Shown: piece after piece, positions 48,963-61,420 of the stretch
How the letters are laid out: each line of letters begins with the position of its first letter
Numbering within the stretch: the stretch's first letter is position 1
Source: Candidatus Omnitrophota bacterium
GTDB lineage: Bacteria; Omnitrophota; Gorgyraeia; 2-01-FULL-45-10
Reading direction: 5' to 3'
NCBI GenBank assembly: GCA_041650805.1
Contig: JBAZKM010000001.1
Span: 186,001-250,000 of the forward strand
DNA length: 64,000 bases
Notes under the pieces: model-generated
What the model was told of the DNA's origin: nothing
Databases searched by the model: none
What the model saw: the letters and a program-made list of their open reading frames with translations, nothing else
Translations under genes and position numbers: made by a program

Positions 48963-49041
48963 TCAGCTTTCAGCTATCAGTCTTCAGCTTTCAGCAGCTG
49001 TCAGCTTTTTTGCTGATAGCTGACAGCTGAAAGCTGATAGC
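48963..49041. repeat. CAGCTTT-family inverted heptamer tract after uvrB
   Basis: Left arm of CAGCTTT, CAGCTAT and CAGTCTT units, right arm of GCTGATA, GCTGACA and GCTGAAA units, centre TTTTTT. It begins 4 bases after the uvrB stop. Confidence 0.88.
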
Positions 49042-49045
49042 CCCA

Positions 49046-51031
49046 TTAAGAATTTGTCTTTTTTCTGATCTTTTCTTTTAACTCCGCGATCTCGTCCCTC
49101 AACACAGCGGCGCGCTCAAACTGCAGATTCCTTGCCGCCACCTCCATATCGTGCTGCAGCTCCGAGATGAGCGTAGTTATATCATATTGATCGTCCGTCT
49201 CCTCTACTGCGCCGCTCACTATCTCGCGCGCCTTTCTGTACGACTCTATCCCTTCCCGTATCGCCTTTTCTATGGACCGCGGGGTTATCTTATTATCCTC
49301 GTTGAATTTTGTCTGCACCTTACGGCGCCTCGTCGTCTCATCTATCGCCTTCTTCATCGACCTGGTCACCGTATCTGCATACATGAGGACTTTCCCGTTG
49401 ACGTTCCTGGCGGCCCTCCCGGCCACCTGTATCAGGCTCGTCTCGCTCCTCAGGAACCCTTCCTTATCGGCATCGAGTATGGCGACGAGCGAGACCTCTG
49501 GGAGGTCCAACCCTTCGCGCAGAAGGTTTATGCCCACAAGACAGTCAAATTTCTTTAGACGCAGGTCCCTCAATATCTCTACCCGTCCTATGGCGTCTAT
49601 CTCGGAGTGGAGATACTTTACCTTGAGCCCCATCTCCTGGAGGTACCTGGCGAGGTCCTCTGCCAACCGCTTTGTGAGGGTCGTGACGAGCACCCTCTCC
49701 TTCCTATGGGCACGCTCCCTTATCTCCTTTATCAGGTCGTCTATCTGGTTCGAGGTGGGCCTCACCTCTATGGGAGGGTCCACGAGCCCTGTCGGCCGTA
49801 TGACCTGCTCTATGATATTCTTCCCGCTCTTCCCTGCCTCATAATCGGAAGGGGTAGCCGATACGAATATTACATTACCCACCAGGTTCTCGAATTCATC
49901 GAATTTGAGGGGCCTGTTGTCAAGCGCGGACGGAAGACGGAACCCGAAATCGACCAGCGTCTCCTTCCTTGCCCTGTCGCCGTTATACATACCCCTTATC
50001 TGCGGCACCGTTACATGCGATTCATCTATGATGGTCAGGAACCCTTTGGGGAAATAGTCGATCAGGCACCAGGGCCTCGACCCGGCCGGGCGGGCTGACA
50101 TGTGGCGCGAATAATTCTCGATCCCGTTGCAATACCCTATCTCCCTCATCATCTCTATGTCATATCGCGTCCTGGACCCGAGACGCTGCGCCTCAACCAG
50201 CTTATTCTCCCTTTTAAGTTCTTCGAGACGGCCGGACAGCTCCTCCTCGATCGACTTTATGGCCGCTTCGATCCTGGCCGGGGTCGTGACAAAATGTTTG
50301 GCCGGATATATGCCGACCTTTTTTATCATTGATATCACATCGCCCTTCAGCGGGTCTATCTCGTAGATATGCTCTACCCTGTCGCCGAACTGCTCCACAC
50401 GGTAGGCAGTCTTCGTGTAAGCAGGATATATCTCCACCGTATCGCCGCGGACCCTGAACGTCGAGCGCTTGAAGTCATAATCGTTCCGGGTGTAATGTAT
50501 GGAGACGAGTTTTTTAAGCAGATCATCCCGGGAGATCTCCTGCCCCTCCTCAAGTACGGCCAGCATCTCGCCGTATTCCTCCGGGGACCCAAGGCCGTAT
50601 ATGCATGAGACGCTGGCCACTATGATGCAATCCTCGCGCGACATGAGCGAGCTGGTAGCCGAGAGGCGCAGGCGGTCTATGTCCTCGTTTATGGAGGCAT
50701 CCTTTTCTATGTAGATATCCGTTTGCGGGATATACGCTTCCGGCTGGTAATAATCGTAATAACTCACAAAGTATTCGACTGCGTTATGGGGAAAGAATTC
50801 TTTGAATTCGCTGTAAAGCTGCGCGGCGAGGGTCTTGTTGTGGGAGATGACGAGCACAGGTTTCCCGATATTCACTATGACGTTTGCCATAGTGAACGTC
50901 TTGCCCGAGCCGGTGACCCCGAGGAGAGTCTGGAACGGATATCCTCTCTCAAGGCCTTCCGTCAACCGTTTTATGGCATCCGGCTGGTCGCCCTTCGGTT
51001 CGAAATCGCTTATGAGTTTAAATTGGGACAT
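49046..51031 (-). CDS. uvrB: Excinuclease ABC subunit UvrB
   Basis: Damage-verification helicase of nucleotide excision repair. 661 residues: Walker [18 protein letters not shown] near residue 40, beta-hairpin [20 protein letters not shown] near 95, DESH box [12 protein letters not shown], motifs V/VI ([30 protein letters not shown]) and the C-terminal UVR domain ([19 protein letters not shown]) for UvrC contact. Complete. Its start is followed upstream by a CAGCTTT-family tract that belongs to the nadC 3' side. Confidence 0.97.
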   Translation of the reverse strand: MSQFKLISDFEPKGDQPDAIKRLTEGLERGYPFQTLLGVTGSGKTFTMANVIVNIGKPVLVISHNKTLAAQLYSEFKEFFPHNAVEYFVSYYDYYQPEAYIPQTDIYIEKDASINEDIDRLRLSATSSLMSREDCIIVASVSCIYGLGSPEEYGEMLAVLEEGQEISRDDLLKKLVSIHYTRNDYDFKRSTFRVRGDTVEIYPAYTKTAYRVEQFGDRVEHIYEIDPLKGDVISMIKKVGIYPAKHFVTTPARIEAAIKSIEEELSGRLEELKRENKLVEAQRLGSRTRYDIEMMREIGYCNGIENYSRHMSARPAGSRPWCLIDYFPKGFLTIIDESHVTVPQIRGMYNGDRARKETLVDFGFRLPSALDNRPLKFDEFENLVGNVIFVSATPSDYEAGKSGKNIIEQVIRPTGLVDPPIEVRPTSNQIDDLIKEIRERAHRKERVLVTTLTKRLAEDLARYLQEMGLKVKYLHSEIDAIGRVEILRDLRLKKFDCLVGINLLREGLDLPEVSLVAILDADKEGFLRSETSLIQVAGRAARNVNGKVLMYADTVTRSMKKAIDETTRRRKVQTKFNEDNKITPRSIEKAIREGIESYRKAREIVSGAVEETDDQYDITTLISELQHDMEVAARNLQFERAAVLRDEIAELKEKIRKKTNS

Positions 51032-51035
51032 TATT

Positions 51036-51127
51036 AGCTTTCAGTCTTCAGCTTTCAGCAGCTTTCAGCTTATCTACCAGCAGGTATGCTTCTTTAGCTG
51101 ACAGCTGAAAGCTGATAGCTGATAGCT
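51036..51127. repeat. CAGCTTT-family inverted heptamer tract after nadC
   Basis: Left arm CAGCTTT/CAGTCTT/CAGCAGC units, 20-base unique centre, right arm GCTGACA/GCTGAAA/GCTGATA units. It begins 3 bases after the nadC stop. Confidence 0.88.
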
Positions 51128-51130
51128 CTA

Positions 51131-52012
51131 TTATATTATTTCCAACGACATATCTATCGAATCCACGGAGCTCGTGAGCGAGCCGACGGATATGATATCG
51201 ACCCTCGTCTTTACGTATTCCTCAAGATTATCGAGAGTGATGCCTCCGGAGGCCTCCAGGAGAGGCCGGGTTTTCGAGATGCGCCTTATTTCGACGCATG
51301 CCTTTATCTCGCGCGGGCTCATATTATCGAGCATGACGATCTCCGGCTTGCCTGCCAGCGCATCGCTGAACTCTTCCGGGGTCGTCACCTCTATCTCGAT
51401 CACCGTCCCCTTCTGGCTCTTCTTCCTCGCCGTCTCGACAAGGTCTCTTAATTCTATTCTTTTCCTCCCAACTCCCGGCTCCAAACCCCTGACTTTTATG
51501 TGATTATCCTTCACCAGCACCTGGTCGTAAAGCCCCATGCGGTGGTTGGAACCGCCGCCCATCGAGACGGCATATTTTTCCAGGTACCTCAGGATAGGCA
51601 GGGTCTTGCGCGTATCCATGATCTTTACTCCGTACGGCCTTGCTATCTCGACAAACCTCTTCGTCTTCGTAGCTATGCCGCTTAAGAAAGAGATAAAATT
51701 AAGCATGGTGCGCTCGGCCTTCAATATGGAGGCGGCATGGCCTTCGATGAAAGCGAGCTCCTTGCCTGCGCCGACGAAACTTGCGTCTTTACAATTGGGC
51801 TTGAACCTTACACTGTAATCCACGGCCCCCATGGTCCATTCCGCTATCTGGAGCCCGCAGGCCACGCATTCCTCTTTTGTGATCATGACGGCCTTGGAAC
51901 TATGGAATTTGCCTATAAGCGCGTCTGTCGTGATGTCGCCTTTACCGATATCCTCTTTCAGCGCCGCCCTGATAATAGGCAGCGCCCTATCTTTATCTAA
52001 CTGCATACTCAA
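51131..52012 (-). CDS. nadC: Nicotinate-nucleotide pyrophosphorylase (quinolinate phosphoribosyltransferase)
   Basis: De novo NAD synthesis: quinolinate + PRPP to nicotinate mononucleotide. 293 residues: ALKEDIGKGDITTDALIG start, AERTMLNFISFLSGIATKTK, IMDTRKTLPILRYLEKYAV, LVKDNHIKV and LEASGGITLDNLEEY. Residues about 180-192 (GLEPGVGRKRIE) are written by a TAACTCC-family heptamer tract and look inserted after the KDNHI strand, in a surface region. nadA and nadB are not here. Overlaps the glycosyltransferase gene end by 20 bases. Confidence 0.95.
   Translation of the reverse strand: MSMQLDKDRALPIIRAALKEDIGKGDITTDALIGKFHSSKAVMITKEECVACGLQIAEWTMGAVDYSVRFKPNCKDASFVGAGKELAFIEGHAASILKAERTMLNFISFLSGIATKTKRFVEIARPYGVKIMDTRKTLPILRYLEKYAVSMGGGSNHRMGLYDQVLVKDNHIKVRGLEPGVGRKRIELRDLVETARKKSQKGTVIEIEVTTPEEFSDALAGKPEIVMLDNMSPREIKACVEIRRISKTRPLLEASGGITLDNLEEYVKTRVDIISVGSLTSSVDSIDMSLEII
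51463..51492. repeat. TAACTCC-family heptamer tract inside nadC
   Basis: CTCCCAA, CTCCCGG, CTCCAAA and CCCCTGA units on the plus strand, read in frame by nadC as part of GLEPGVGRK. Confidence 0.75.
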
Positions 52013-53093
52013 CCTCGCGCGGGACGGGTTTCCCCTCCACCGCTTCGATGAACCGCTCTTTGAATATCTCCTTATCGAACCGCTTCGCGTTCTCTACTAT
52101 ATCACGGTGCGACAGGCGCATGGTATCCAGCTTCCTTATGGCTTCGATCAGGAACCCCGGCGTCTTACCTTCGAAGAATACCCCGGTCACTCCATCAACG
52201 ACCGTATCCAGCGCGCCTCCTTTTTTATAAGCTATCACGGGGCAACCTGCGGCTTGAGCCTCGACGGCGACTATGCCGAAGTCCTCCTTCTGGGGATAGA
52301 CAAGCGCCCTGGCCCTTGAGTAATAATCTTTGAGGGATTCTGCCGGCTGCCAGTCGAGGAACTTTATATTTCTCCCGGCCATCTTCTTAAGGCGTCCCCT
52401 GCACGGGCCGTTGCCGATGATGACCAGGGGCCTCTCGATCGCGTTGAAAGCCCGTATCGCAAGCTCGGTCCTCTTGTACGGCACCAGCTCCCCGACGATA
52501 AGGTAAAAATTTTCCCTCTTCGGCGGTGATTCGTTCAGGAAGTATCCCGTGTCGACCGGCGGGAATACGACTTCGGAATCCTTATTATAACACCGTTTCA
52601 CCCTGCCCCTGACATGGTTTGAAATAGCCAGGAATATATCCGGATTGGCCGCGGTGCGGACATCCCATCTCTTCAGATAGCGCACGAGCGGCCGTGCCAT
52701 CTTCCTGAAACGGCCGAAGTATTCATCCTCGTAGACCCATATGTACCTCATGGGGGTAAGGCAGTAGGAGATATGCCTGGCCCCCTTCCCGGCTTTTGCG
52801 CCCTTGGCAACGCAGTGGTGGACGCTTATGACGAGATCGTAACCGCGCAGGTCGAAACTCTCTACGGCTTTGGGAAATAGCGGAAGGTACATCCTGAAAT
52901 GCCTGCCGGAAAACGGGAGATGCTGGATGAAAGAGGTCGTCACCTTCTTCTGCCTGAACGTCTCAAACGTTTTTTTGGGGTCGTTGGCGAGCGTGAATAT
53001 ATCGGCCTGCGGGTAGATCTCGAGTATGACCTTCAATATCTGCTCCGCCCCGCGCTTATTCACCAACCAGTCATGGACTATGGCTACTCTCAC
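51993..53093 (-). CDS. Glycosyltransferase, GT4 (GT-B) family
   Basis: 366 residues, two Rossmann-like halves. N-terminal: MRVAIVHDWLVNKRGAEQIL, the typical acceptor-side start. C-terminal donor side: YLIVGELVPYKRTELAIRAF, PLVIIGNGPCRG, and the E-x7-E motif region EDFGIVAVEAQAAGCPVIAY. Likely transfers a sugar from a nucleotide sugar to a lipid-linked or surface acceptor. It sits between valS (15 bases) and nadC (overlap), with no other glycan gene, so its acceptor is unknown. Confidence 0.93.
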   Translation of the reverse strand: MRVAIVHDWLVNKRGAEQILKVILEIYPQADIFTLANDPKKTFETFRQKKVTTSFIQHLPFSGRHFRMYLPLFPKAVESFDLRGYDLVISVHHCVAKGAKAGKGARHISYCLTPMRYIWVYEDEYFGRFRKMARPLVRYLKRWDVRTAANPDIFLAISNHVRGRVKRCYNKDSEVVFPPVDTGYFLNESPPKRENFYLIVGELVPYKRTELAIRAFNAIERPLVIIGNGPCRGRLKKMAGRNIKFLDWQPAESLKDYYSRARALVYPQKEDFGIVAVEAQAAGCPVIAYKKGGALDTVVDGVTGVFFEGKTPGFLIEAIRKLDTMRLSHRDIVENAKRFDKEIFKERFIEAVEGKPVPREVEYAVR

Positions 53094-53108
53094 AACATAT
53101 ACCCGTAG

Positions 53109-55891
<2,783 letters not shown>

Positions 55892-55895
<4 letters not shown>

Positions 55896-56317
55896 TCCCC
55901 GGTCTCGATATAATTCGAAAGGAGCGCGATCGTCTTTTCGTTGTCGCTTGTCTCGAGATACATCCTCGATGACCCGCCGGCGGAAGGCGATGTCAGGTAG
56001 AGATGTTTTATGTCTATCTTATTATTCCCCAGCTCGGTCGTCACCACCTTGAGAGAGCCGGGCTTGTTCTCGAGCTCAACGGCCACCACCTCTATCTCCT
56101 TGACCGATCTGTACTTCTTTCTCCTGAGCTCTCCGACCACGATAAGGTTGGCGCTCGTGATAAGCAGGAGCTTGGCCGTAGAACCTGTCTCGTATCCGGC
56201 CACCGCTTCTATATTGACGCCTTCGGCGGCCAATAAGAGCGCTATGTCGGCCAGGAGGCCGACCTTATTCTTCGTGGTCACAACGATCTCTTCGCTCAAT
56301 TTCACGCTTTTGATCAT
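55892..56317 (-). CDS. ACT-domain protein
   Basis: 141 residues made of two ACT domains: first IVVTTKNKVGLLADIALLLA, second VVAVELENKPGSLKVVTTEL. No catalytic domain. ACT domains bind amino acids; stand-alone ones usually regulate nearby enzymes. It lies between cimA and valS in the threonine/isoleucine run and overlaps valS by 4 bases, so a sensor of an amino acid such as Ile, Val or Thr is a reasonable inference. Confidence 0.88.
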
Positions 56318-56339
56318 ATGGTCCCCCTGACGCCCCCTA

Positions 56340-57908
56340 TTATCCCTTGCTGTCCTTCAAAAGTTTATACTCGACCGAATCGACGAGCGCCTGCCAGGAT
56401 GCGTCGACGACGTTCTCCGAGACGCCTATGGTCCACCAGGAGTCGTCCTTGTCCTGCGACTGGATCAGGACGCGCACGGTCGCGGCGGTGCCCGCCTTTT
56501 CATCCAGGACCCTGACCTTATAATCGGTAAGGTGCATCTCGGCAAGCCTTGGGTAGAACTTTTTAAGCGCCTTCCGCAAGGCGCTGTCCAGGGCATTGAC
56601 CGGGCCGTCGCCCGTAGAGGCGGTATGCTCCGCCTCTTTTCCCACTTTGAGCTTTATCGTGGCCTCGGAGGACATCCTGCCGCCCTTCTTCTTCTCTATG
56701 ATGACCCTGAAGTTGTCCACATCGAAGAACTCTTTGAATTTTTTCATGATCCGCTTCACGAGAAGTTCCAGGGAGGCCTCCGCCGCTTCGAAGTGGTACC
56801 CTTTATGTTCAAGGTCCTGCATGACCTTGAGGATGTTACGCGACTTTTTGCCTCCCTTGCCGATATCTACGTCCCACTCCTCCGCCTTCTTCAAGACGGT
56901 CGATTTCCCGGAGAGTTCGGAGACGAGAAGCCGGCGATGGTTCCCGACAAGGTGCGGGTCAACGTGTTCGTAGGTCTTCGGGTTCTTCAATATGGCGTTC
57001 ACGTGGACGCCCGCCTTGTGGGCGAAGGCGCTGGTGCCCACGAAGGGCTGGTTATCCTGCATCTTCATGTTGCTTATCTCGGAGACGAAGCGGGCTATCT
57101 CGGTAAGCTCTCTCAGGGCCAGGTCGGACACGCAGTCGATATCGAGTTTGAGCTTGAGCGCGGCTATGAGAGAGACCAGGTTAGCATTGCCGCACCTCTC
57201 GCCATAACCGTTCATAGTCCCCTGTACATGGACACACCCCGCCTGGACCGCGGCTATAGAATTGGCGACCGCCATTTCGCAGTCGTTATGCGTATGGATA
57301 CCGAGGGGCGTCCTGATCGATCTCCTGACCTCCTCCACTATCTCGAATATCTGAGAGGTTATGGTGCCGCCGTTAGTATCGCAGAGGATTATCCTCTCCG
57401 CCCCGGCGCGCTCTGCCGCCGAGAGGACTTTTATGGCATATGCGCTGTTCCCCTTATAGCCGTCAAAAAAGTGCTCGGCGTCGAAAAATACCTTCTTACC
57501 TTCGGACCTAAGGAACCCTACGGAATCCTCCACCATCCTGAGGTTCTCATCGAGCTCAACCCCGAAGACATCTTTCACGTGCAGGTCCCAGCTCTTGCCG
57601 AAGATGGTGATGAATTCCGTTCCGGCCTCCAGGAGCCAGTTGAGCACCTTGTCGCGCGACGGTTTCGTCATAGCACGGCGCGTGCTGCCGAACGCCACCA
57701 GCCTGGCGTTCTTCAGGCGGAGGTCTTTCGCCTTTTTGAAGAAGCTCATATCTTTCGGGTTCGCGCCGGGCCACCCGCCCTCTATGAAATGGATGCCGAG
57801 TTCGTCGATCTTCTCGCAGATCCTCAGCTTATCGGCTACCGAGAACGAGATACCCTCCGACTGGGAACCATCCCGAAGCGTAGTGTCGTACAGCTCTATC
57901 CCTTTCAT
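56340..57908 (-). CDS. cimA: Citramalate synthase
   Basis: Pyruvate + acetyl-CoA to (R)-citramalate, the threonine-independent entry to isoleucine. 522 residues of the LeuA/CimA family, long CimA form: metal/catalytic start IELYDTTLRDGSQSEGIS, HTHNDCEMAVANSIAAV (metal His), GTMNGYGERCGNANL and a C-terminal allosteric LeuA dimer domain (VDNFRVIIEKKKGGRMSSEA). The CimA-type QSEG in place of the IPMS signature supports the call, but isopropylmalate or homocitrate synthase cannot be excluded without alignment. The neighbours (hom, thrC, lysC, valS) fit isoleucine synthesis. Confidence 0.9.
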   Translation of the reverse strand: MKGIELYDTTLRDGSQSEGISFSVADKLRICEKIDELGIHFIEGGWPGANPKDMSFFKKAKDLRLKNARLVAFGSTRRAMTKPSRDKVLNWLLEAGTEFITIFGKSWDLHVKDVFGVELDENLRMVEDSVGFLRSEGKKVFFDAEHFFDGYKGNSAYAIKVLSAAERAGAERIILCDTNGGTITSQIFEIVEEVRRSIRTPLGIHTHNDCEMAVANSIAAVQAGCVHVQGTMNGYGERCGNANLVSLIAALKLKLDIDCVSDLALRELTEIARFVSEISNMKMQDNQPFVGTSAFAHKAGVHVNAILKNPKTYEHVDPHLVGNHRRLLVSELSGKSTVLKKAEEWDVDIGKGGKKSRNILKVMQDLEHKGYHFEAAEASLELLVKRIMKKFKEFFDVDNFRVIIEKKKGGRMSSEATIKLKVGKEAEHTASTGDGPVNALDSALRKALKKFYPRLAEMHLTDYKVRVLDEKAGTAATVRVLIQSQDKDDSWWTIGVSENVVDASWQALVDSVEYKLLKDSKG

Positions 57909-57915
57909 CTGATCC

Positions 57916-59139
57916 TCACTTTTTGCCGAGGCCGAACTTTTCGTGTATGGCCCTCACCGCTTCTTCGCTGTGCTTCCTGCTCACCACGCAGGATATCTTT
58001 ATCTCGCTCGTCGATATCATCTCTATATTGATACCCTTCTCGGCGAGCGCTTCGAACATGCCAGCGGCAACGCCGGAGTGGCTGCGCATACCTATGCCCA
58101 CTATGGATATCTTGGCCATATCTTTGTCTATCAGGACCTCTCCCGCGCCTATCTTGCGGGATACCTCTTTTGCCGTCTTCACGGTCCTGGCCAGGTCGCT
58201 CCCCGGCACGGTGAACGATACGTCGGTCGCGCCTGTGCGCGATACGTTCTGTATGATCATGTCGACGTTGATGCCCTCTTTAGCGATATCCTTGAATAGC
58301 TTTGCCGCGATCCCCGGCTTATCGGGGACATCACAGATGGTGACCTTCGCCTCGTCCTTGGTCAGCGCGACCCCGGACACCACTATATCTTCCATGGCCT
58401 TTACCTCCTTAGAGATTATTGTGCCCTCTTTCGAAGAGAAACTTGAACGGACGTGTACTGGGACCCCGAACTTCATGGCGAACTCCACCGAACGGGATTG
58501 GAGGACCTGCGCCCCCAGGGACGCCAGCTCGAACATCTCTTCGTAACTCAGCCGGTCTATCTTCCTGGCATTCTTCACTATCCGCGGGTCGGCGGTGAAG
58601 ACACCCTCGACGTCCGTATACATCTCGCACATCTTTGCCTCCAGGACTTTCGCGAGCGCCACCGCGGTAAGGTTAGACCCGCCCCTGCCGAGCGTCGTTA
58701 TCTCCTGGTTAAGGTTCACTCCCTGGAACCCGGCCACGATGACTATCTTCCCTTTCTTCAGTTCCTCGCTTATCCGCTTCGCGTTTATGTCTATGATGCG
58801 CGCCCTGGTGAAAGAGTTATCGGTGATGATGCCGACCTGCGCCCCGGTAAAAGATATGGCGTCCCTGCCAAGTTCATGTATGGCCATCGCCAGGAGCGCG
58901 CACGATACCTGCTCTCCGGTAGATATGAGCATGTCGAGTTCGCGCTCGGACGGCTCTTTTGTGACCTTTTTGGCCATCTCTATAAGATTATCGGTGGTGT
59001 CCCCTATCGCCGACACCACCACAACGACGTCGTACCCCTTTCGGCTCGATTCCACGACCCTGCCGGCGACATTCTTTATGCGCTCAACATCGGCGACGCT
59101 CGTGCCGCCGTATTTCTGCACTATTATGCCTTTTGACAT
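57916..59139 (-). CDS. lysC: Aspartate kinase
   Basis: First step of the aspartate family pathway (Lys, Thr, Met). 407 residues: [20 protein letters not shown], the aspartate site LSTGEQVS-like MLISTGEQVSCALLAM, GRGGSNLTAVALA, then two ACT domains (ISIVGIGMRSHSGVAAGMFE in the second) for feedback by Lys or Thr. Monofunctional. Its start overlaps the ApgM-family gene by 16 bases, so the threonine genes are translationally linked. Confidence 0.96.
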   Translation of the reverse strand: MSKGIIVQKYGGTSVADVERIKNVAGRVVESSRKGYDVVVVVSAIGDTTDNLIEMAKKVTKEPSERELDMLISTGEQVSCALLAMAIHELGRDAISFTGAQVGIITDNSFTRARIIDINAKRISEELKKGKIVIVAGFQGVNLNQEITTLGRGGSNLTAVALAKVLEAKMCEMYTDVEGVFTADPRIVKNARKIDRLSYEEMFELASLGAQVLQSRSVEFAMKFGVPVHVRSSFSSKEGTIISKEVKAMEDIVVSGVALTKDEAKVTICDVPDKPGIAAKLFKDIAKEGINVDMIIQNVSRTGATDVSFTVPGSDLARTVKTAKEVSRKIGAGEVLIDKDMAKISIVGIGMRSHSGVAAGMFEALAEKGINIEMISTSEIKISCVVSRKHSEEAVRAIHEKFGLGKK

Positions 59140-60347
59140 CTTTCTCCTTTTATGAACATCTCGGTCAATGCCGCGCCGCTCTTGATCTTAACCTTGCCGA
59201 GCTCCGCATTCTTCTCGCTGAAGGAGTCAAAACCGTTATGGTCCACGCCTTTCCCGGCCATTACGAAAGGCGCCGGATCGGAGACATGCGTCTTCACGGA
59301 GACCGGCGTTGCGTGATCCGACAGGACCATGATCCTGTGATCGCCGGCATCTTTCAGATAACCCCACAGGGCCCCCACAACGAACTTATCAAAATTCTCT
59401 ATAGCGGCGATCTTCGCCCTCATGTCGCCGTTATGGCCTGCCTCATCGGGGGCCTCCACATGCACAAAGATGAAGTCCTTCTTCTTGAGCGACTCGACCG
59501 CGTATGTCCCCTTGCCTTCATAGTTTGTATCATAGTACCCGGTCACCCCGGGTACCGCGATCGGCTCAAGCCCCACGAGCTTTCCTATGCCGTTAACGAG
59601 GTCCACCGCGGATATTATGGCGCCCTCCAGGCCGAACATCCCTTTGAAGCTGGGCATATTCGGATTGGTGCCCTGTCCCCAGAGCCATATCATATTAGCC
59701 GGGTTCTCTTTCAGGTCCACCCTCACCCTGTTTATCTCATGAGCGTTAAGGATATCCGTGGACCTGCCCATCAGATCCAGTAATATCTCCGCCCCTTTCC
59801 CGTGCGGGAGGTTCCTCGATATGCCCTTGCCGCTTATGTCGTGAGGCGGGACGCATTCCGTCCTGAGCAGATCGTCCAGCTCGCCCTGCGACCTTGTCTT
59901 TATCACCGCGAGGTTCCGGTAACTCTTGCCGTGGTAGAAACGTATCCTGTCGGTGCCCAATTTATCATTTATATACTCCATCAATATCGCGGATTCCTTG
60001 TCGGTGATATGGCCGGCGCTGTAGTCGGCCATCGTGTCGTTGTGTACGGTGACCAGGTTGCACCTGAATGCAACCTCGTTGCTCCCGATCTCTACGCCGA
60101 TATTCGCGGCCTCGAGAGGCCCCCTGCCCGTATAATACGTCTTCGGGTCATACCCCAGTATGGCGAGGTTCGCTACGTCGCTGGCGGGTTTCATGCCGCG
60201 CGGGACCGTCTTCACGAACCCTATCATCCCGGCCTTTGTTATCTCGGCGATGTTCGGTATCTTTGCGACCTCCAGAGGGGTCCTGCCGTCCAGCTCCGCG
60301 ATCGGCCGGTCGCTCATCCCGTCACCTACAAGTATCGCATACTTCAT
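59124..60347 (-). CDS. ApgM-family phosphoglycerate mutase-like protein, probable homoserine kinase analogue
   Basis: 407 residues of the cofactor-independent phosphoglycerate mutase/alkaline phosphatase superfamily. Visible: [20 protein letters not shown], the catalytic Ser region [40 protein letters not shown], and the second metal site [15 protein letters not shown] subfamily (TIGR02535) was proposed as homoserine kinase because it sits in threonine clusters lacking thrB. Here it lies between lysC and thrC with overlaps on both sides and no thrB or other homoserine kinase in the window. So either plain ApgM or, as I favour, the missing threonine step. Confidence 0.85.
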   Translation of the reverse strand: MKYAILVGDGMSDRPIAELDGRTPLEVAKIPNIAEITKAGMIGFVKTVPRGMKPASDVANLAILGYDPKTYYTGRGPLEAANIGVEIGSNEVAFRCNLVTVHNDTMADYSAGHITDKESAILMEYINDKLGTDRIRFYHGKSYRNLAVIKTRSQGELDDLLRTECVPPHDISGKGISRNLPHGKGAEILLDLMGRSTDILNAHEINRVRVDLKENPANMIWLWGQGTNPNMPSFKGMFGLEGAIISAVDLVNGIGKLVGLEPIAVPGVTGYYDTNYEGKGTYAVESLKKKDFIFVHVEAPDEAGHNGDMRAKIAAIENFDKFVVGALWGYLKDAGDHRIMVLSDHATPVSVKTHVSDPAPFVMAGKGVDHNGFDSFSEKNAELGKVKIKSGAALTEMFIKGERCQKA

Positions 60348-61420
60348 AACTTCAGTTCCCTTACGATCACGTTGAAGTCGGCCTTGACGATACGCGGCTT
60401 CTCGACGCTCGCGATTGCCCTGTCCGGGTCTTTCAGCCCGTGCCCTGTGAGCACACAGACGATACGTATTCGTCGTTCGTTGTTCGTTGTCCGTTGTTCG
60501 TTGAAGAATCCTTTTTTCGCCAATTTTAAGATCCCCGCTACGCTCGCGGCGCTCGCCGGCTCGACAAATACGCCTTCTTTATCCGCGAGGACCTTATAGG
60601 CCTCAATTATCTCATCATCCGAAACCATATCTATAAGACCGCCGGATTCATCGCGCGCGGCCTCCGCCTGCTTCCAGCTTGCGGGGTTGCCGATCTTTAT
60701 GGCGGTAGCGATCGTCTTCGGCTCCTTTACGGGGTGACCGAGAACTATGGGCGCCGCGCCCTCGGCCTGGAATCCCAGCATCTTCGGCAGCCGTTTCGAA
60801 ATACCTTTTTCCCTGTACTCCTTATACCCCTTCCAATAGGCGGTTATATTGCCGGCATTCCCTACGGGTATCGCATGGTACTCGGGGGCATCACCCAATG
60901 CGTCGCATATCTCGAACGAACCGGTCTTCTGCCCCTCTATGCGGTACGGGTTGATCGAATTGACGAGGGTGATAGGGAACCTCTCCGTTATCTCACGGAC
61001 TATCTTCAGGGCGTCGTCGAAATTGCCCCTGACCGCTATCACGGTAGCGCCGTGTATCATGGCCTGCGACAACTTCCCGAGCGCTATCGATCCTTCGGGG
61101 ATAAGGACTATGCACTTCAACCCGGCCCTTGCCGAATAGCAGGCGGCAGACGCCGAGGTGTTACCGGTCGACGCGCACATGACGGCCTTCGACCCTTCCT
61201 CGAGCGCCTTCGATATCGCCATCGTCATGCCCCTGTCCTTAAAAGAGCCGGTCGGGTTCAGCCCTTCATATTTCAGGTATACCTCGAACCCATCCCCCAC
61301 AAGACCGCTTATATGTGAGGCATGTATCAGGGGGGTATCCCCCTCCTGCAATGTTATGACCGGCGTCTTTTCCGTTACCGGTAAAAACTTCCTGTACTTA
61401 TCGATCAGGCCCCTGTACAT
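60344..61420 (-). CDS. thrC: Threonine synthase with a repeat-derived insertion
   Basis: PLP enzyme, O-phosphohomoserine to threonine. 358 residues of the fold-type II short form: [11 protein letters not shown] near residue 26, the PLP Lys in [20 protein letters not shown], glycine loop [20 protein letters not shown], and [10 protein letters not shown] at the end. The segment [14 protein letters not shown] (residues about 310-323) is written by a CGTTGTT heptamer tract and looks inserted just before the last strand. Overlaps hom by 16 bases and the ApgM-family gene by 4. Confidence 0.95.
   Translation of the reverse strand: MYRGLIDKYRKFLPVTEKTPVITLQEGDTPLIHASHISGLVGDGFEVYLKYEGLNPTGSFKDRGMTMAISKALEEGSKAVMCASTGNTSASAACYSARAGLKCIVLIPEGSIALGKLSQAMIHGATVIAVRGNFDDALKIVREITERFPITLVNSINPYRIEGQKTGSFEICDALGDAPEYHAIPVGNAGNITAYWKGYKEYREKGISKRLPKMLGFQAEGAAPIVLGHPVKEPKTIATAIKIGNPASWKQAEAARDESGGLIDMVSDDEIIEAYKVLADKEGVFVEPASAASVAGILKLAKKGFFNEQRTTNNERRIRIVCVLTGHGLKDPDRAIASVEKPRIVKADFNVIVRELKL
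60466..60503. repeat. CGTTGTT heptamer tract inside thrC
   Basis: Five units (CGTCGTT, CGTTGTT, CGTTGTC, CGTTGTT, CGTTGAA) head to tail on the plus strand, read in frame as [11 protein letters not shown]. Only one arm, no inverted partner. Confidence 0.8.

Noticed and set aside
56532..58031. 499-codon open frame on the plus strand opposite cimA and the end of lysC
   Set aside because: It is antisense to two genes with complete family motifs, has no SD and its translation shows no domain; G+C-rich codon positions produce long antisense frames.
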